Shown here in pieces: positions 1 through 8,431 of a DNA stretch of 37,969 bases. Both the position numbers and the translations under genes were made by a program. Source of the stretch: UKL13-2 sp947085425 (GTDB taxonomy: Bacteria; Pseudomonadota; Gammaproteobacteria; Burkholderiales; Usitatibacteraceae); the NCBI GenBank assembly GCA_947085425.1, contig CAMTWK010000038.1:1-37969 (forward strand). The letters are read 5' to 3'. The notes beneath the pieces are model-generated. The model saw nothing but the letters and a program-made list of their open reading frames with translations. It searched no databases and had not been told where the DNA came from. How positions within the stretch are numbered: the stretch's first letter is position 1; each line of letters starts with the position of its first letter.

Positions 1-72
1 ACAGGACCGTGAAACGACGTAGCGCCGATGATAGTGCGGTATACCCGTGCGAAAGTAGGTCATCGCCAAGAC
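1..72 (+). rRNA. rrf: 5S ribosomal RNA, 3' part (5' end outside window)
   Basis: The first ~72 bases match the 3' two thirds of bacterial 5S rRNA: 'gtagcgccgatgatagtg' is the conserved loop/helix IV region and 'gcgaaagtaggtcatcgcca' the 3' helix I side. The 5' part lies before the window. It is followed at once by a strong rho-independent terminator, as expected at the end of an rRNA operon. The exact 3' end (about 70-74) is estimated by comparison with the E. coli 5S end. Confidence 0.9.
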
Positions 73-82
73 CCTATATAAC

Positions 83-122
83 AAAAAGCCCAGTACAGAT
101 GTACTGGGCTTTTTGTTTTTTT
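83..122 (+). terminator. rRNA operon terminator
   Basis: A 9-bp perfect stem (gcccagtac / gtactgggc) with an AGAT loop, preceded by AAAAA and followed by TTTTTGTTTTTTT. This is a classic intrinsic terminator ending the 5S transcript. Confidence 0.93.
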
Positions 123-131
123 ACATCAATA

Positions 132-161
132 AAATTATCGGCAATCCTTTGCCGATAATTT
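132..161. repeat. 13-bp perfect inverted repeat
   Basis: The arms aaattatcggcaa (132-144) and ttgccgataattt (149-161) are perfect complements around a 4-nt loop. The hairpin sits between the rRNA terminator and the surE promoter. It has no clean T-run on the plus strand, so it may be a backup terminator or a protein site; the sequence does not decide. Confidence 0.6.
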
Positions 162-167
162 GTTATG

Positions 168-195
168 TTGCTCCATACACCCTGCGTGGCATAAT
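168..195 (+). promoter_or_regulatory. possible sigma70 promoter of surE-pcm-nlpD
   Basis: TTGCTC (168-173) and CATAAT (190-195) are separated by 16 bp and lie 24 bp upstream of the surE start. The match is reasonable by eye but unscored. Confidence 0.35.
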
Positions 196-219
196 TTCAG
201 GCTAACTTAAAGATTAACA

Positions 220-966
220 ATGCATATTCTTCTTTCCAATGACGATGGCTATTTTGCGCCAGGTTTGGCTGCACTGCATGAGGCACTTTCACCGCTGGCA
301 ACCATCACCGTCGTCGCTCCAGAGCGCGATAAAAGTGGTGCCTCCAACTCACTAACGCTGGATCGACCAATGTCGCTGCGGCGCGCGGCAAATGGTTTTT
401 TCTTTTTAAACGGTACACCGACCGACTGTGTGCATATGGCCGTCACCGGTATGCTGGATTTTGTACCGGACATGGTGGTATCGGGCATCAATCATGGCTC
501 CAATATGGGGGACGACACCATTTATTCGGGCACCGTCGCCGCGGCAACCGAAGGGTTTTTGCTGGGCATTCCGTCGATCGCGGTGTCGATGGTTGCGCGC
601 GATTCAAATTATTTTGAAACGGCAGCATGGGTGGCGGCGGAACTGGTGAAACGCCATCAGGCAAAACCGATTGCCGCGCCAACCTTGTTGAACGTCAATG
701 TGCCGAATATTTCAAAGGCGGACATTCAGGGCTTTGAAGTGACCAGATTAGGCAAACGTCACAAGGCCGAACCGGCGGTCAAATCGACCAACCCTCGCGG
801 TGAAACCATGTACTGGATTGGCGCCGCTGGTGCGGCAGCGGATGCCGGGCCGGGTACGGATTTTTATGCAACCGAAAACAATCGGGTTTCAATTACACCA
901 CTGCAGGTTGATTTGACCAATTACCAGCAGATGAAATCGATTGCCGATTGGATGTTGCAGAAGTGA
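220..966 (+). CDS. surE: 5'/3'-nucleotidase SurE
   Basis: SurE removes phosphate from nucleoside 5'- and 3'-monophosphates and short polyphosphates in the cytoplasm and is linked to stationary-phase survival. The protein has 248 aa, the normal family length. The N-terminal LLSNDDGY motif gives the metal ligands D8 and D9. S39 lies in APERDKSGASNS and N91 in SGINHGSN, which completes the usual Asp-Asp-Ser-Asn site. Only a weak purine stretch precedes the ATG. The gene overlaps the open frame of pcm and starts the conserved surE-pcm-nlpD cluster, directly downstream of an rRNA operon. Identification is secure. Confidence 0.96.
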   Translation: MHILLSNDDGYFAPGLAALHEALSPLATITVVAPERDKSGASNSLTLDRPMSLRRAANGFFFLNGTPTDCVHMAVTGMLDFVPDMVVSGINHGSNMGDDTIYSGTVAAATEGFLLGIPSIAVSMVARDSNYFETAAWVAAELVKRHQAKPIAAPTLLNVNVPNISKADIQGFEVTRLGKRHKAEPAVKSTNPRGETMYWIGAAGAAADAGPGTDFYATENNRVSITPLQVDLTNYQQMKSIADWMLQK

Positions 967-995
967 CCGGCATCAAAAATTTTTCCGGTAGTGGC

Positions 996-1628
996 ATGAC
1001 GTCGGTTCGAACCCGTGACCGGATGATTGACGGGCTGCGCGCGCGCGGCATCAAAAACGAACGTGTGCTGACAGTGATGGCGGAGGTGCCGCGGCATGTG
1101 TTTGTCGAGGAGGCTCTGCAAGAGCGTGCGTATGAGCTGGATAAAGCGCTGCCGATCGGTTTTGGGCAAACCATTTCCACGCCTGAAATCGTCGCAATCA
1201 TGACCGAATTATTGTGTGAAAAAGGCATCCCCAAAAAAGTGCTGGAAATTGGTACCGGTTGCGGTTATCAAACAGCCATATTGGGCAAACTTGCCAAGGA
1301 AATTTATACCGTAGAGCGCATTGCACCGTTGATGGACAGGGCGCGTCGAACGCTGCGCGATCTACGTTATTACAATGTGATTTTTAAACACGCCGATGGC
1401 CACTTTGGTTATGCCGAAGCCGGGCCATATGACGGTATTATCATGACCGCTGCCGCCTCCCATGTGCCACCGGAATTAACCGCGCAATTGGCGGTGGGTG
1501 GACGGCTCATATTGCCGGTTGGCGTCGACGCACAGCAGCTTTATGTGATTGATCGAAACGAAAATGAATTTGTGCAAAAAATTGTCCACAACGTGCGCTT
1601 TGTGCCGCTCGTTCCCGGAATTGTTTAG
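996..1628 (+). CDS. pcm: protein-L-isoaspartate O-methyltransferase
   Basis: Pcm methylates L-isoaspartyl residues in aged proteins, using S-adenosylmethionine, so that they can revert to aspartate. The SAM-binding motif I is visible as VLEIGTGCGYQTAILG, preceded by the family signature GFGQTISTPEIVA. The open frame reaches back to 948, overlapping surE. The ATG at 996 (MTSVRTRDRMI) is preferred because family homology begins there and it gives 210 aa, the normal length. It follows surE by about 30 bp and is followed closely by nlpD, so the three are probably co-transcribed. Confidence 0.95.
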   Translation: MTSVRTRDRMIDGLRARGIKNERVLTVMAEVPRHVFVEEALQERAYELDKALPIGFGQTISTPEIVAIMTELLCEKGIPKKVLEIGTGCGYQTAILGKLAKEIYTVERIAPLMDRARRTLRDLRYYNVIFKHADGHFGYAEAGPYDGIIMTAAASHVPPELTAQLAVGGRLILPVGVDAQQLYVIDRNENEFVQKIVHNVRFVPLVPGIV

Positions 1629-1646
1629 TTGAATAACTGGTGTCCT

Positions 1647-2609
1647 ATGTCGACTCGTGTGAATTTTTTCTCTGTGCTGGTGGTGACGTTATTGCTCAGC
1701 GCTTGTGCCTCGAAAACGCCCGCGCCGGTTGTTGATCGTCGGCCGGCAACACCACCAATTGAGGTGCCGCCGGCGCAACCGGCGACGCCTCCAGTCAAGC
1801 CGGTTGCGGCGACTGTGTCCGAAGGAAAAACCCATACCGTGCAAAAGGGCGAAACGTTATATGCCATTTCTTTCCAGAATAATCTTGACTACCGTGAATT
1901 GGCGATCTGGAACAATATTGAGAACATCAATGTGATTCAGGTCGGCGCAGTGTTGCGTCTGTCGCCTCCGACTATTGGTCTTGCGTCTGCACAGTCCAGG
2001 ATTTCCGAGCCGGTGGTCACGCCTTTGACCGTTGTGCCGATGCCGTCCGCGTCAAGTGAACGACCGTTGCAAAATTCGGCAATCCTCAAAATTGAGCCTA
2101 AGGCGGGCATGGTTCCCTACTCGGATCAATCGTTGGCAAAATTGGAACAAGAAGCCGGCGCTTCGCCGGTGGCGGTTGTCGCGCCCCCGACGCCTGCAGT
2201 CACGCCGCCGCCTGCAGCAGTCCCGGCAGCGGTTGATACAGCCGATGCTGTGGATTGGGCGTGGCCGGTAAAGGGCCAGCTGGTCAGTCAATTTACCGAG
2301 CAGAATAAGGGCATCGATATTGCCGGCAGCCGCGGCACCGCCATTCATGCGGCTGCCAATGGTGTGGTCATTCATACCGGCGCAGGCATTCGTGGTTATG
2401 GTCGACTGGTGATTATCAAACACGGCGCGAATTGGGTGTCTGCTTACGCCCACAATGACAAAATTGTAGTGGCCGAAGGCTTACAGGTTAAGCAGGGTCA
2501 AAAAATTGCGGAAATGGGTAATTCCGATACCGACAACGTCAAATTGCATTTCGAAATTCGCAAACAAGGCAAACCGGTCGATCCCGTCAAATTTTTGCCG
2601 ACAAAATAG
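1647..2609 (+). CDS. nlpD: NlpD-type LysM/M23 lipoprotein (amidase activator)
   Basis: This outer-membrane lipoprotein carries a peptidoglycan-binding LysM domain and a C-terminal peptidase_M23-like (LytM) domain. In E. coli, NlpD activates the amidase AmiC at the septum. The signal peptide ends in the lipobox LLSAC. LysM (HTVQKGETLYAIS) is near residues 60-105, a Pro/Ala/Val-rich linker follows, and LytM covers about 215-320. In LytM the segment KGIDIAG lacks the first zinc-binding His, while YAHND and LHFEI remain. This is the degenerate pattern of E. coli NlpD, so it is an activator and not an enzyme. ATG 1647 is chosen over the TTG at 1629 because it fits the lipoprotein signal. rpoS, the usual next gene, is absent. 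Confidence 0.93.
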   Translation: MSTRVNFFSVLVVTLLLSACASKTPAPVVDRRPATPPIEVPPAQPATPPVKPVAATVSEGKTHTVQKGETLYAISFQNNLDYRELAIWNNIENINVIQVGAVLRLSPPTIGLASAQSRISEPVVTPLTVVPMPSASSERPLQNSAILKIEPKAGMVPYSDQSLAKLEQEAGASPVAVVAPPTPAVTPPPAAVPAAVDTADAVDWAWPVKGQLVSQFTEQNKGIDIAGSRGTAIHAAANGVVIHTGAGIRGYGRLVIIKHGANWVSAYAHNDKIVVAEGLQVKQGQKIAEMGNSDTDNVKLHFEIRKQGKPVDPVKFLPTK

Positions 2610-2913
2610 CGATCGATAGCCGTATTTGGCCGCGATGCGACCACGTTGTGATCAAGCCTGCGGCAGGGATTGAGTAGCCGGCAGGCTTTGCAACCGGCTC
2701 ATGCGCCGACGCGGTGAGTGCATAAACCAAGCTGGTTTAATGATCCATCGGCAATACCATGATCGCGCTTGATCCAGGAACGAGCTGGAATCCAAGGTGC
2801 TGGTAATATTTGCCTTGGCACACATTCGCAAACTTGTTTGACCAATATCAATAAAAACGCAAGGCGGACTATTCAATGTCCACCTTCAACTTTTGTAAAA
2901 AAGGGAACATGCC
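2610..2913. other. intergenic region between nlpD and Yip1-family gene
   Basis: I see no convincing gene in these 304 bases. An imperfect hairpin at about 2655-2688 (agcctgc ... gcaggct) follows nlpD and may end its transcript, though the T-run is poor. The reverse-strand frame of 74 codons here has no recognisable features. The Shine-Dalgarno AAGGGAAC at 2901-2908 belongs to the next gene. Confidence 0.5.
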
Positions 2914-4167
2914 ATGAGCATGATTGATCGCATCAAAAATATTTGTTTGACGCCTAAAACCGAATGGCCGGTGATTGCCGGTGAAACCACCTCTACCCGT
3001 GCGCTGTTAACCGGATATGTGTTGCCATTGGCTGCCATTGGCGCCATTTTTGGTTTTATCAGCAGCTCGTTGATTGGCCACACCCTGCCGTTTATTGGTG
3101 GCTCCTATAAAACGCCCATATTAATGGGCGTGGGTCTGGCGGTTTTTACCTTGGTGATGGCGGTGGTGGGCGTGTTTATTCTGTCGCTCATTATTAACGC
3201 GCTGGCACCAAGTTTTGGCGGGCAAAAAGACCGATCACAAGCCTTGAAAATAGCGGTCTACGCCTATACACCAGCCTGGTTGGCAGGGGTCTTTCAAGTT
3301 CTGCCGTGGGTCGGTCCACTTTTGGCGGTGTTGTTATCCCTGTATGGTTTGTACTTGCTGTTTATCGGCTTGCCGGCGTTGATGAAAAATCCGCAGGACC
3401 AGTCCATCGGTTACACGGTAGTGGTGGTCGTTTGTGCCATTGTCTTGTGGGTGTTAATCGGTTTGATTTCAGCGGGCATTTTCGGCGCGGGGCATATGGC
3501 CGCCATGCATCGCGGCGGAGCGCATCACATGCCGGCGGGGGACTTGGTTTTTGACAAAGATAGTCCGCTCGGCAAGCTGGATGCCTTTGGCAAAAAGATG
3601 GAAGAGAGTGGCAAGGCCATGGAGGCCGCACAAAAAAGTGGCGACCAAAAGGCGCAGGCCGATGCCGCTGCAGCGATGTTCGGCACGTTGATGAGTGGGG
3701 GCAAGAAGTTTGATCCCATTCCGCTCGATCAATTGAAGCCGTTTGTGCCGGAAATTTTTGCAGGGCTCGCAAAAATGAGCAGTGAATCGGAATCCACCGG
3801 TGTGGCTGGATTGATGATCGCCAGGACCGAGGCGACCTTTGGCGACGGAGCGGCGAAAACCGTTAAGCTGGAAATTACCGATACCGGTGGTGCCAGTGGA
3901 TTAATGGGATTTGCCAGCTGGGCAAGTGTCATGAGTGAAAAGGAGGATAAACACGGCTCGGAAAAAACCCATAAAGCAGGTAATCGAACCGTGCATGAAA
4001 AATCGTCTAAAGTAGGCGGCCAAAATGAATACATGGTGCTGCTCGGCGAACGGTTTGTTGTTCGTGCCGAAGGGCGTGGAGTGGACTTGGGTCAACTTCG
4101 ATCAGCGGTGAATGGCCTGAATCTGAACAAGCTGGAAGGCATGAAAGACGTCGGCGCACGAAAGTAG
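2914..4167 (+). CDS. Yip1-domain membrane protein with long soluble C-terminal tail
   Basis: The N-terminal ~190 residues form a Yip1-type integral membrane domain: hydrophobic segments at about 32-55, 68-97, 120-158 and 165-191, opened by the family-typical start IDRIKNICLTPKTEWPVI. From about 210 the chain is soluble, with a Lys/Ala-rich, probably helical stretch (KKMEESGKAMEAAQKSGDQK) and then a compact domain with ITDTGGASGLMGFASWA and a C-terminal KLEGMKDVGARK. The function of bacterial Yip1 proteins is unknown. A good SD (AAGGGAAC) precedes the ATG. The gene stands alone between its own promoter region and a terminator. Confidence 0.82.
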   Translation: MSMIDRIKNICLTPKTEWPVIAGETTSTRALLTGYVLPLAAIGAIFGFISSSLIGHTLPFIGGSYKTPILMGVGLAVFTLVMAVVGVFILSLIINALAPSFGGQKDRSQALKIAVYAYTPAWLAGVFQVLPWVGPLLAVLLSLYGLYLLFIGLPALMKNPQDQSIGYTVVVVVCAIVLWVLIGLISAGIFGAGHMAAMHRGGAHHMPAGDLVFDKDSPLGKLDAFGKKMEESGKAMEAAQKSGDQKAQADAAAAMFGTLMSGGKKFDPIPLDQLKPFVPEIFAGLAKMSSESESTGVAGLMIARTEATFGDGAAKTVKLEITDTGGASGLMGFASWASVMSEKEDKHGSEKTHKAGNRTVHEKSSKVGGQNEYMVLLGERFVVRAEGRGVDLGQLRSAVNGLNLNKLEGMKDVGARK

Positions 4168-4176
4168 CGAAACAGC

Positions 4177-4212
4177 AAAGCCCTGATGTAAAAACACATC
4201 AGGGCTTTTTTA
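4177..4212 (+). terminator. terminator after the Yip1-family gene
   Basis: The arms aaagccctgatgt and acatcagggcttt are perfect complements around a short A-rich loop and are followed by a T-run. It could also act on the minus strand for the fadD operon, because A-runs flank the left arm. Confidence 0.88.
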
Positions 4213-4302
4213 TCGGTAAAACTCATTTGTTGGCGCGCGTTTTGAGGGAAATATTGCCGGAAACACCCGTTGTTATTGGTGACTTATTGTCGGGGTCAGT
4301 GC

Positions 4303-5997
4303 TTATTCATCCCGTAATTCACGGCGTAGAATTTTGCCGACGTTGGTCTTGGGCAGGCTGTCGCGGAACACCACGTATTTGGGATTTTTGTAGGCGGTGA
4401 GATTTTCCCGGCAATAATTTCGAATCGTCTCCTCGGTTAAGTCCGGATCGCTCCGCACCACAAAAAGTTTTACTGCTTCGCCCACTTTTTCATCCGGCAC
4501 CCCCACTGCCGCGCACTCGAGTACACCCGGACAAGATGCCACAACGTTTTCAATTTCGTTTGGATACACATTGAATCCGGACACCAATATCATGTCCTTT
4601 TTGCGATCGACAATTTTGATGTGTCCGTTTGCCAGCATGACGCCGATATCACCCGACTTGAAAAAGCCGTCTTTGGTCATCGCCTCGGCAGTTGCATCCG
4701 GTCGTTGCCAGTAGCCGCGCATGATCTGCGGTCCCCGCAGACAAATTTCGCCGGGCAGGCCAATTTCAACCGGCATTTCATTGTCGTCACGAATCGATAT
4801 CTCTGTGCTTGGCATGGGCAGGCCAACATCACCGGTGTATTCCTTGGCCAATATGGGATTGCAAGTCGCCGCCGAGGACGATTCGGTCAGTCCATAACCT
4901 TCAATGATCGGGGTGTTGGTCAGGTTCAGCCACTTTTCCGCCACCGATTGTTGAATTGCCATGCCGCCACCGTTGGACACCCGCAGTGACGAAAAGTCGA
5001 GCATGCGAAAGCCGCTATGGTTCAGCAGGCCGTTAAACAAAGTATTCACAGCCGGCAGGGTATTAAATTTGTGTTTGCGTAACACGTCGACCATCGCGTC
5101 CAGATCGCGCGGGTTCGGAATCAATATATTTTGTCCGCCAATTTTGATCGCCAGCCACATGCACGACACCAGCGAAAAAATATGGTACAGCGGCAGTGCA
5201 CAGACCATGATGATTGGATCGGGGCGCGGGCCTTTGCTGGTGTCGTCCATGGCCGGTTTGAGCCATGCCTCGGACAACAGACAATTTGCCACCAGATTGG
5301 CGTGGACCAGAATCGCGCCTTTGGACACGCCGGTGGTGCCGCCGGTGTATTGTAAAAACGCAATGTCTTCTAATGTCAGATCGGGTTTGACGAGGGGTAG
5401 CGTTTTGCCGATGTTCAATACTTCCATAAATGAACGGGCCATCGGCAAGGAAAAATTCGGCACGGCCTTTTTAAGGTGGCGTACCACAAAATTGGTGATT
5501 TGGCTTTTTGGAAAGCCGAGCAAATCGCCGACCCTGGCCAACACCACGTGTTTCAGCGCTGTTTGGGCAATAACCGCCTGCAAGGTCGGCGCAAAATTTT
5601 CGAGGATAACTATGGCCTCGGCACCGGAGTCGTTTAGTTGATGCAGCAATTCGCGCGGTGTGTAGAGTGGGTTGATATTGACCACAACGTAACCGGCACG
5701 CAACACACCAATAATGGCGGCGGGGTAGGCCAGCAGATTGGGCATCATCAAGGCAACACGTGCACCTCTAGCCAGCCCGGTTGATTGCAGCCATGCACCA
5801 ATGGCGCGTGATGTCTTGTCCACATCCGCAAAGGTCACGGTTTTGCCCAAACACGTATACATGGCGCGGTCACGATATTTGTCAAACGACTCCTCGGCCA
5901 TCTGTACCAGCGAGGTGTATTGCGTGACATCGATGTCGTGTGGCACACCGGCCGGGTAGTGATCAAGCCACCATTTGTTTTTTTCTGCTGATTGCAT
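4303..5997 (-). CDS. fadD: long-chain fatty-acid-CoA ligase (FadD family)
   Basis: An ATP-dependent acyl-CoA synthetase: acid + ATP + CoA gives acyl-CoA + AMP + PPi. The AMP-binding P-loop LQYTGGTTGVSKG, the adenylate motif IIEGYGLTES, the hinge region SGDIGVM, the fatty-acid signature KKDMILVSGFNVYPNEIENV and the C-terminal catalytic Lys in NVGKILRRELRDE are all present. The ATG at 5997 (MQSAEKNKWW, 564 aa) is preferred over 6027 because AAGGAAC lies 6-12 bases upstream of it. It is the last gene of a six-gene minus-strand operon with an ACAD11-like dehydrogenase and an APH kinase, so its natural substrate may be a hydroxy or other unusual fatty acid. The family is certain; the exact substrate is not. 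Confidence 0.92.
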   Translation of the reverse strand: MQSAEKNKWWLDHYPAGVPHDIDVTQYTSLVQMAEESFDKYRDRAMYTCLGKTVTFADVDKTSRAIGAWLQSTGLARGARVALMMPNLLAYPAAIIGVLRAGYVVVNINPLYTPRELLHQLNDSGAEAIVILENFAPTLQAVIAQTALKHVVLARVGDLLGFPKSQITNFVVRHLKKAVPNFSLPMARSFMEVLNIGKTLPLVKPDLTLEDIAFLQYTGGTTGVSKGAILVHANLVANCLLSEAWLKPAMDDTSKGPRPDPIIMVCALPLYHIFSLVSCMWLAIKIGGQNILIPNPRDLDAMVDVLRKHKFNTLPAVNTLFNGLLNHSGFRMLDFSSLRVSNGGGMAIQQSVAEKWLNLTNTPIIEGYGLTESSSAATCNPILAKEYTGDVGLPMPSTEISIRDDNEMPVEIGLPGEICLRGPQIMRGYWQRPDATAEAMTKDGFFKSGDIGVMLANGHIKIVDRKKDMILVSGFNVYPNEIENVVASCPGVLECAAVGVPDEKVGEAVKLFVVRSDPDLTEETIRNYCRENLTAYKNPKYVVFRDSLPKTNVGKILRRELRDE

Positions 5998-6050
5998 TTT
6001 TATGTTCCTTGTCTGAGCATGATCCATTGATCAACCGGCGACCATGTGCA

Positions 6051-7277
6051 TTAATTCTTTTCCCGCTTGAAATATTTTCCCATTTCCATTTTGGCCAGTG
6101 ACTGCCGATGCACTTCATCCGGCCCGTCGGCCAGGCGCAGTATTCGCGCCCAGGTGTAGGCGTAGGCAAGTGGAAAGTCATCACTCAGACCGGCGCCGCC
6201 ATGTGCTTGAATGGCCCAGTCAATGACGGTTTGCGCCATATTCGGTGCCACTACCTTAATCATGGCGATTTCCGACCTGGCGATTCTATTGCCAACGGTA
6301 TCCATCATATAAGCCGCTTTTAATGTCAGCAGCCGCGCTTGATCGATCATGCAACGTGATTCGGCAATACGTTCGTGCCATACCGATTGGGCGGCGAGCG
6401 GTTTGCCAAATGCGCTGCGTGTTTGCAAACGATGGCACATCAGCGATAACGCCCGTTCGGCCAGCCCGATCAAACGCATGCAATGGTGAATGCGCCCCGG
6501 CCCCAATCGGCCTTGGGCAATTTCAAAGCCGCGGCCTTCACCGAGCAGGATATTTTCCGCCGGCACCCGCACATTTTCAAAGGTGATTTCGCAGTGACCA
6601 TGTGGCGCGTCGTCATAACCAAACACCGGCAGCGGCCGCACCACGGTCACGCCGGGGGTATTGGCCGGCACCAATATCATCGACTGTTGGACGTGTGTCG
6701 GCGCGTCCACGTCGGTTTTTCCCATGACGATATAAATTGCGCAGCGTGGATCACCGGCACCGGAAATCCACCATTTGCGGCCATTGATCACATAGTCATC
6801 ACCATCCCGAACAATACGCGTGGCGATGTTGGTGGCGTCGGATGAAGCCACCTCCGGTTCGGTCATGGCAAAAGCCGAACGAATGGTGCCATTCAATAAT
6901 GGGCTCAGCCAGGCGGCCTGTTGCGCGGCGCTGCCATATTGCGCCAACACTTCCATATTGCCGGTGTCCGGTGCCGAGCAATTAAAAACTTCCGGCGCCC
7001 AATAGGTGCGGCCGGTAATTTCCGCCAGCGGCGCGTATTCGAGATTGGTGAGGCCGGCACCGCGTTCACCCGGCATAAATAAATTCCACAGTCCGACCGC
7101 GCGCGCCTTGGGCTTGAGTTCTTCCAGCAGCGGTACCGGCGTCCAGCGTTTACCGGCCAGTGTGTTGGCGGCAATCTCATCGTGAAAGCGTTTTTCATTG
7201 GGCAAAATATGTGTCGCGAAAAATTCTTCCAATCGTTGCTGAAGCGCAATTGTTTTTGGCGAATAACTAAAGTCCAT
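6051..7277 (-). CDS. acyl-CoA dehydrogenase, ACAD10/ACAD11-like
   Basis: An FAD-dependent acyl-CoA dehydrogenase fold of 408 aa. It shows AFAMTEPEVASSDATN (flavin-binding strand), INGRKWWISGAGDPRCAIYI, and the C-terminal AIQAHGGAGLSDDFPLA and RILRLADGPDEVHRQSLA. The last motif, together with GPGRIHHCMRLIGLAERAL, is typical of the ACAD10/ACAD11 subgroup and unlike ordinary FadE enzymes. In mammals this domain is fused to an APH-type kinase; here the kinase is the next gene upstream in the operon (7334-8419). ACAD11-type enzymes process 4-phosphorylated acyl-CoAs made from 4-hydroxyacyl-CoAs. That role is inferred here from subgroup and context. Confidence 0.9.
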   Translation of the reverse strand: MDFSYSPKTIALQQRLEEFFATHILPNEKRFHDEIAANTLAGKRWTPVPLLEELKPKARAVGLWNLFMPGERGAGLTNLEYAPLAEITGRTYWAPEVFNCSAPDTGNMEVLAQYGSAAQQAAWLSPLLNGTIRSAFAMTEPEVASSDATNIATRIVRDGDDYVINGRKWWISGAGDPRCAIYIVMGKTDVDAPTHVQQSMILVPANTPGVTVVRPLPVFGYDDAPHGHCEITFENVRVPAENILLGEGRGFEIAQGRLGPGRIHHCMRLIGLAERALSLMCHRLQTRSAFGKPLAAQSVWHERIAESRCMIDQARLLTLKAAYMMDTVGNRIARSEIAMIKVVAPNMAQTVIDWAIQAHGGAGLSDDFPLAYAYTWARILRLADGPDEVHRQSLAKMEMGKYFKREKN

Positions 7278-7333
7278 GATCGTCTCGCTGAATGGTGCTG
7301 TTGAAAAAATAATATCCGGTTTATTCAGGCGGT

Positions 7334-8419
7334 TTATCTGTGTGATGTCTTCATCACGTTCTCGGCAAATTGCCAGCCCAACTCGGCAAACGGCTTGGCG
7401 GCTTTGCCCATCGCCACCGCCTGATCACTGGCTGCGGTGCCATCGGCCGCACGTTTGGCAATGCCCTGCAAAATGCCCGCCATGCGAAACAGGTTGTAGG
7501 CCAGGTAATAATCAAAATTGTTGATGCCATTTGGCCGGCCGGTGCGTTTGCAATAAGCCGCGATGTACGCATCGAGTGTTGGTATACCCAAGGTGGGTAG
7601 GTCTAGTCCGGCGATGCCACGAAACGTGTCGGGTTGCACGTGCCAGGCCATGGCGTGATAAGCAAAGTCGGCTAGCGGATTGCCAAGCGTGGACAGTTCC
7701 CAATCGAGGATAGCCAAAATGCGCGCTTCGGTGGCATGAAAAATGAGGTTATCCATTCGAAAATCACCGTGCACAATCGACGTTTCCTCGCCGGCCGGAA
7801 TGTGCAAAGGCAGCCAGGCGATCAACTGATTCATCGCGTCGATGTTGACGGTTTCCGCCGCCCGGTATTGTTTGGTCCAGCGTCCGATCTGCCGCTCAAA
7901 AAAATTGCCCGTCTTGCCATACTCCGCCAAACCAATGGCGGCGTAATCAACCTGGTGCAAGGCGGCGATGACCCGATTCATTTCAGCAAATATGGCACCG
8001 CGTTCGGTGGGTGTGGCACCGGGCAATGACGGGTCCCACAACACCCGGCCTTCAACCATTTCCATGATAAAAAATGCCCGGCCAATTACTGTTTCATCTT
8101 CACAAAGCGCCACCGTTTTTGGCACCGGAATCGCCGCCTTCGCCAACGCTGACATCACGGCAAATTCACGTTCAACTGCGTGTGCCGAAGGTAATAATTT
8201 TGCGGCCGGCGCCGGTTTGGCGCGCATCACATAGGCGCGATCGGTCGTGATCAATTTGTAGGTCGGGTTGGATTGGCCACCCTTAAATTGTTCCACCGAC
8301 AAAATCTGCAATTGATTACCGAGCATTGGCCGCAACCAGGCGGTGAGCGCACCGGCATCGAACTGGTGTTTGGTCGCTATCGGTTTGGTGCCGGCGAAAT
8401 GTTGAAAAGTGTCGGTCAT
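7334..8419 (-). CDS. APH-family kinase (ACAD10/11-type phosphotransferase)
   Basis: An aminoglycoside-phosphotransferase/choline-kinase fold of 361 aa. FKGGQSN at 46-52 is the nucleotide-binding loop, HGDFRMDN at 217-224 the catalytic loop, and DWE at 239-241 the metal-binding motif. LDWELSTLGNPLADFAYHAM matches the N-terminal kinase half of mammalian ACAD10/11 and the LvaA kinase of Pseudomonas putida, which phosphorylates 4-hydroxyvaleryl-CoA. It is not expected to be an antibiotic-resistance enzyme. It sits 12 bp after the histidine phosphatase stop and about 55 bp before the dehydrogenase ATG. AAGGAA precedes the start. Confidence 0.9.
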   Translation of the reverse strand: MTDTFQHFAGTKPIATKHQFDAGALTAWLRPMLGNQLQILSVEQFKGGQSNPTYKLITTDRAYVMRAKPAPAAKLLPSAHAVEREFAVMSALAKAAIPVPKTVALCEDETVIGRAFFIMEMVEGRVLWDPSLPGATPTERGAIFAEMNRVIAALHQVDYAAIGLAEYGKTGNFFERQIGRWTKQYRAAETVNIDAMNQLIAWLPLHIPAGEETSIVHGDFRMDNLIFHATEARILAILDWELSTLGNPLADFAYHAMAWHVQPDTFRGIAGLDLPTLGIPTLDAYIAAYCKRTGRPNGINNFDYYLAYNLFRMAGILQGIAKRAADGTAASDQAVAMGKAAKPFAELGWQFAENVMKTSHR

Positions 8420-8431
8420 TAACTAGGTTCC

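Noticed and set aside
2814..2829. TGGCAC...TTCGCA as a sigma54 promoter before the Yip1 gene
   Set aside because: GG-GC spacing is one base short of the required distance.
7334..8419. Aminoglycoside resistance gene
   Set aside because: Only the APH fold is shared; motifs and operon context match ACAD10/11-type kinases.
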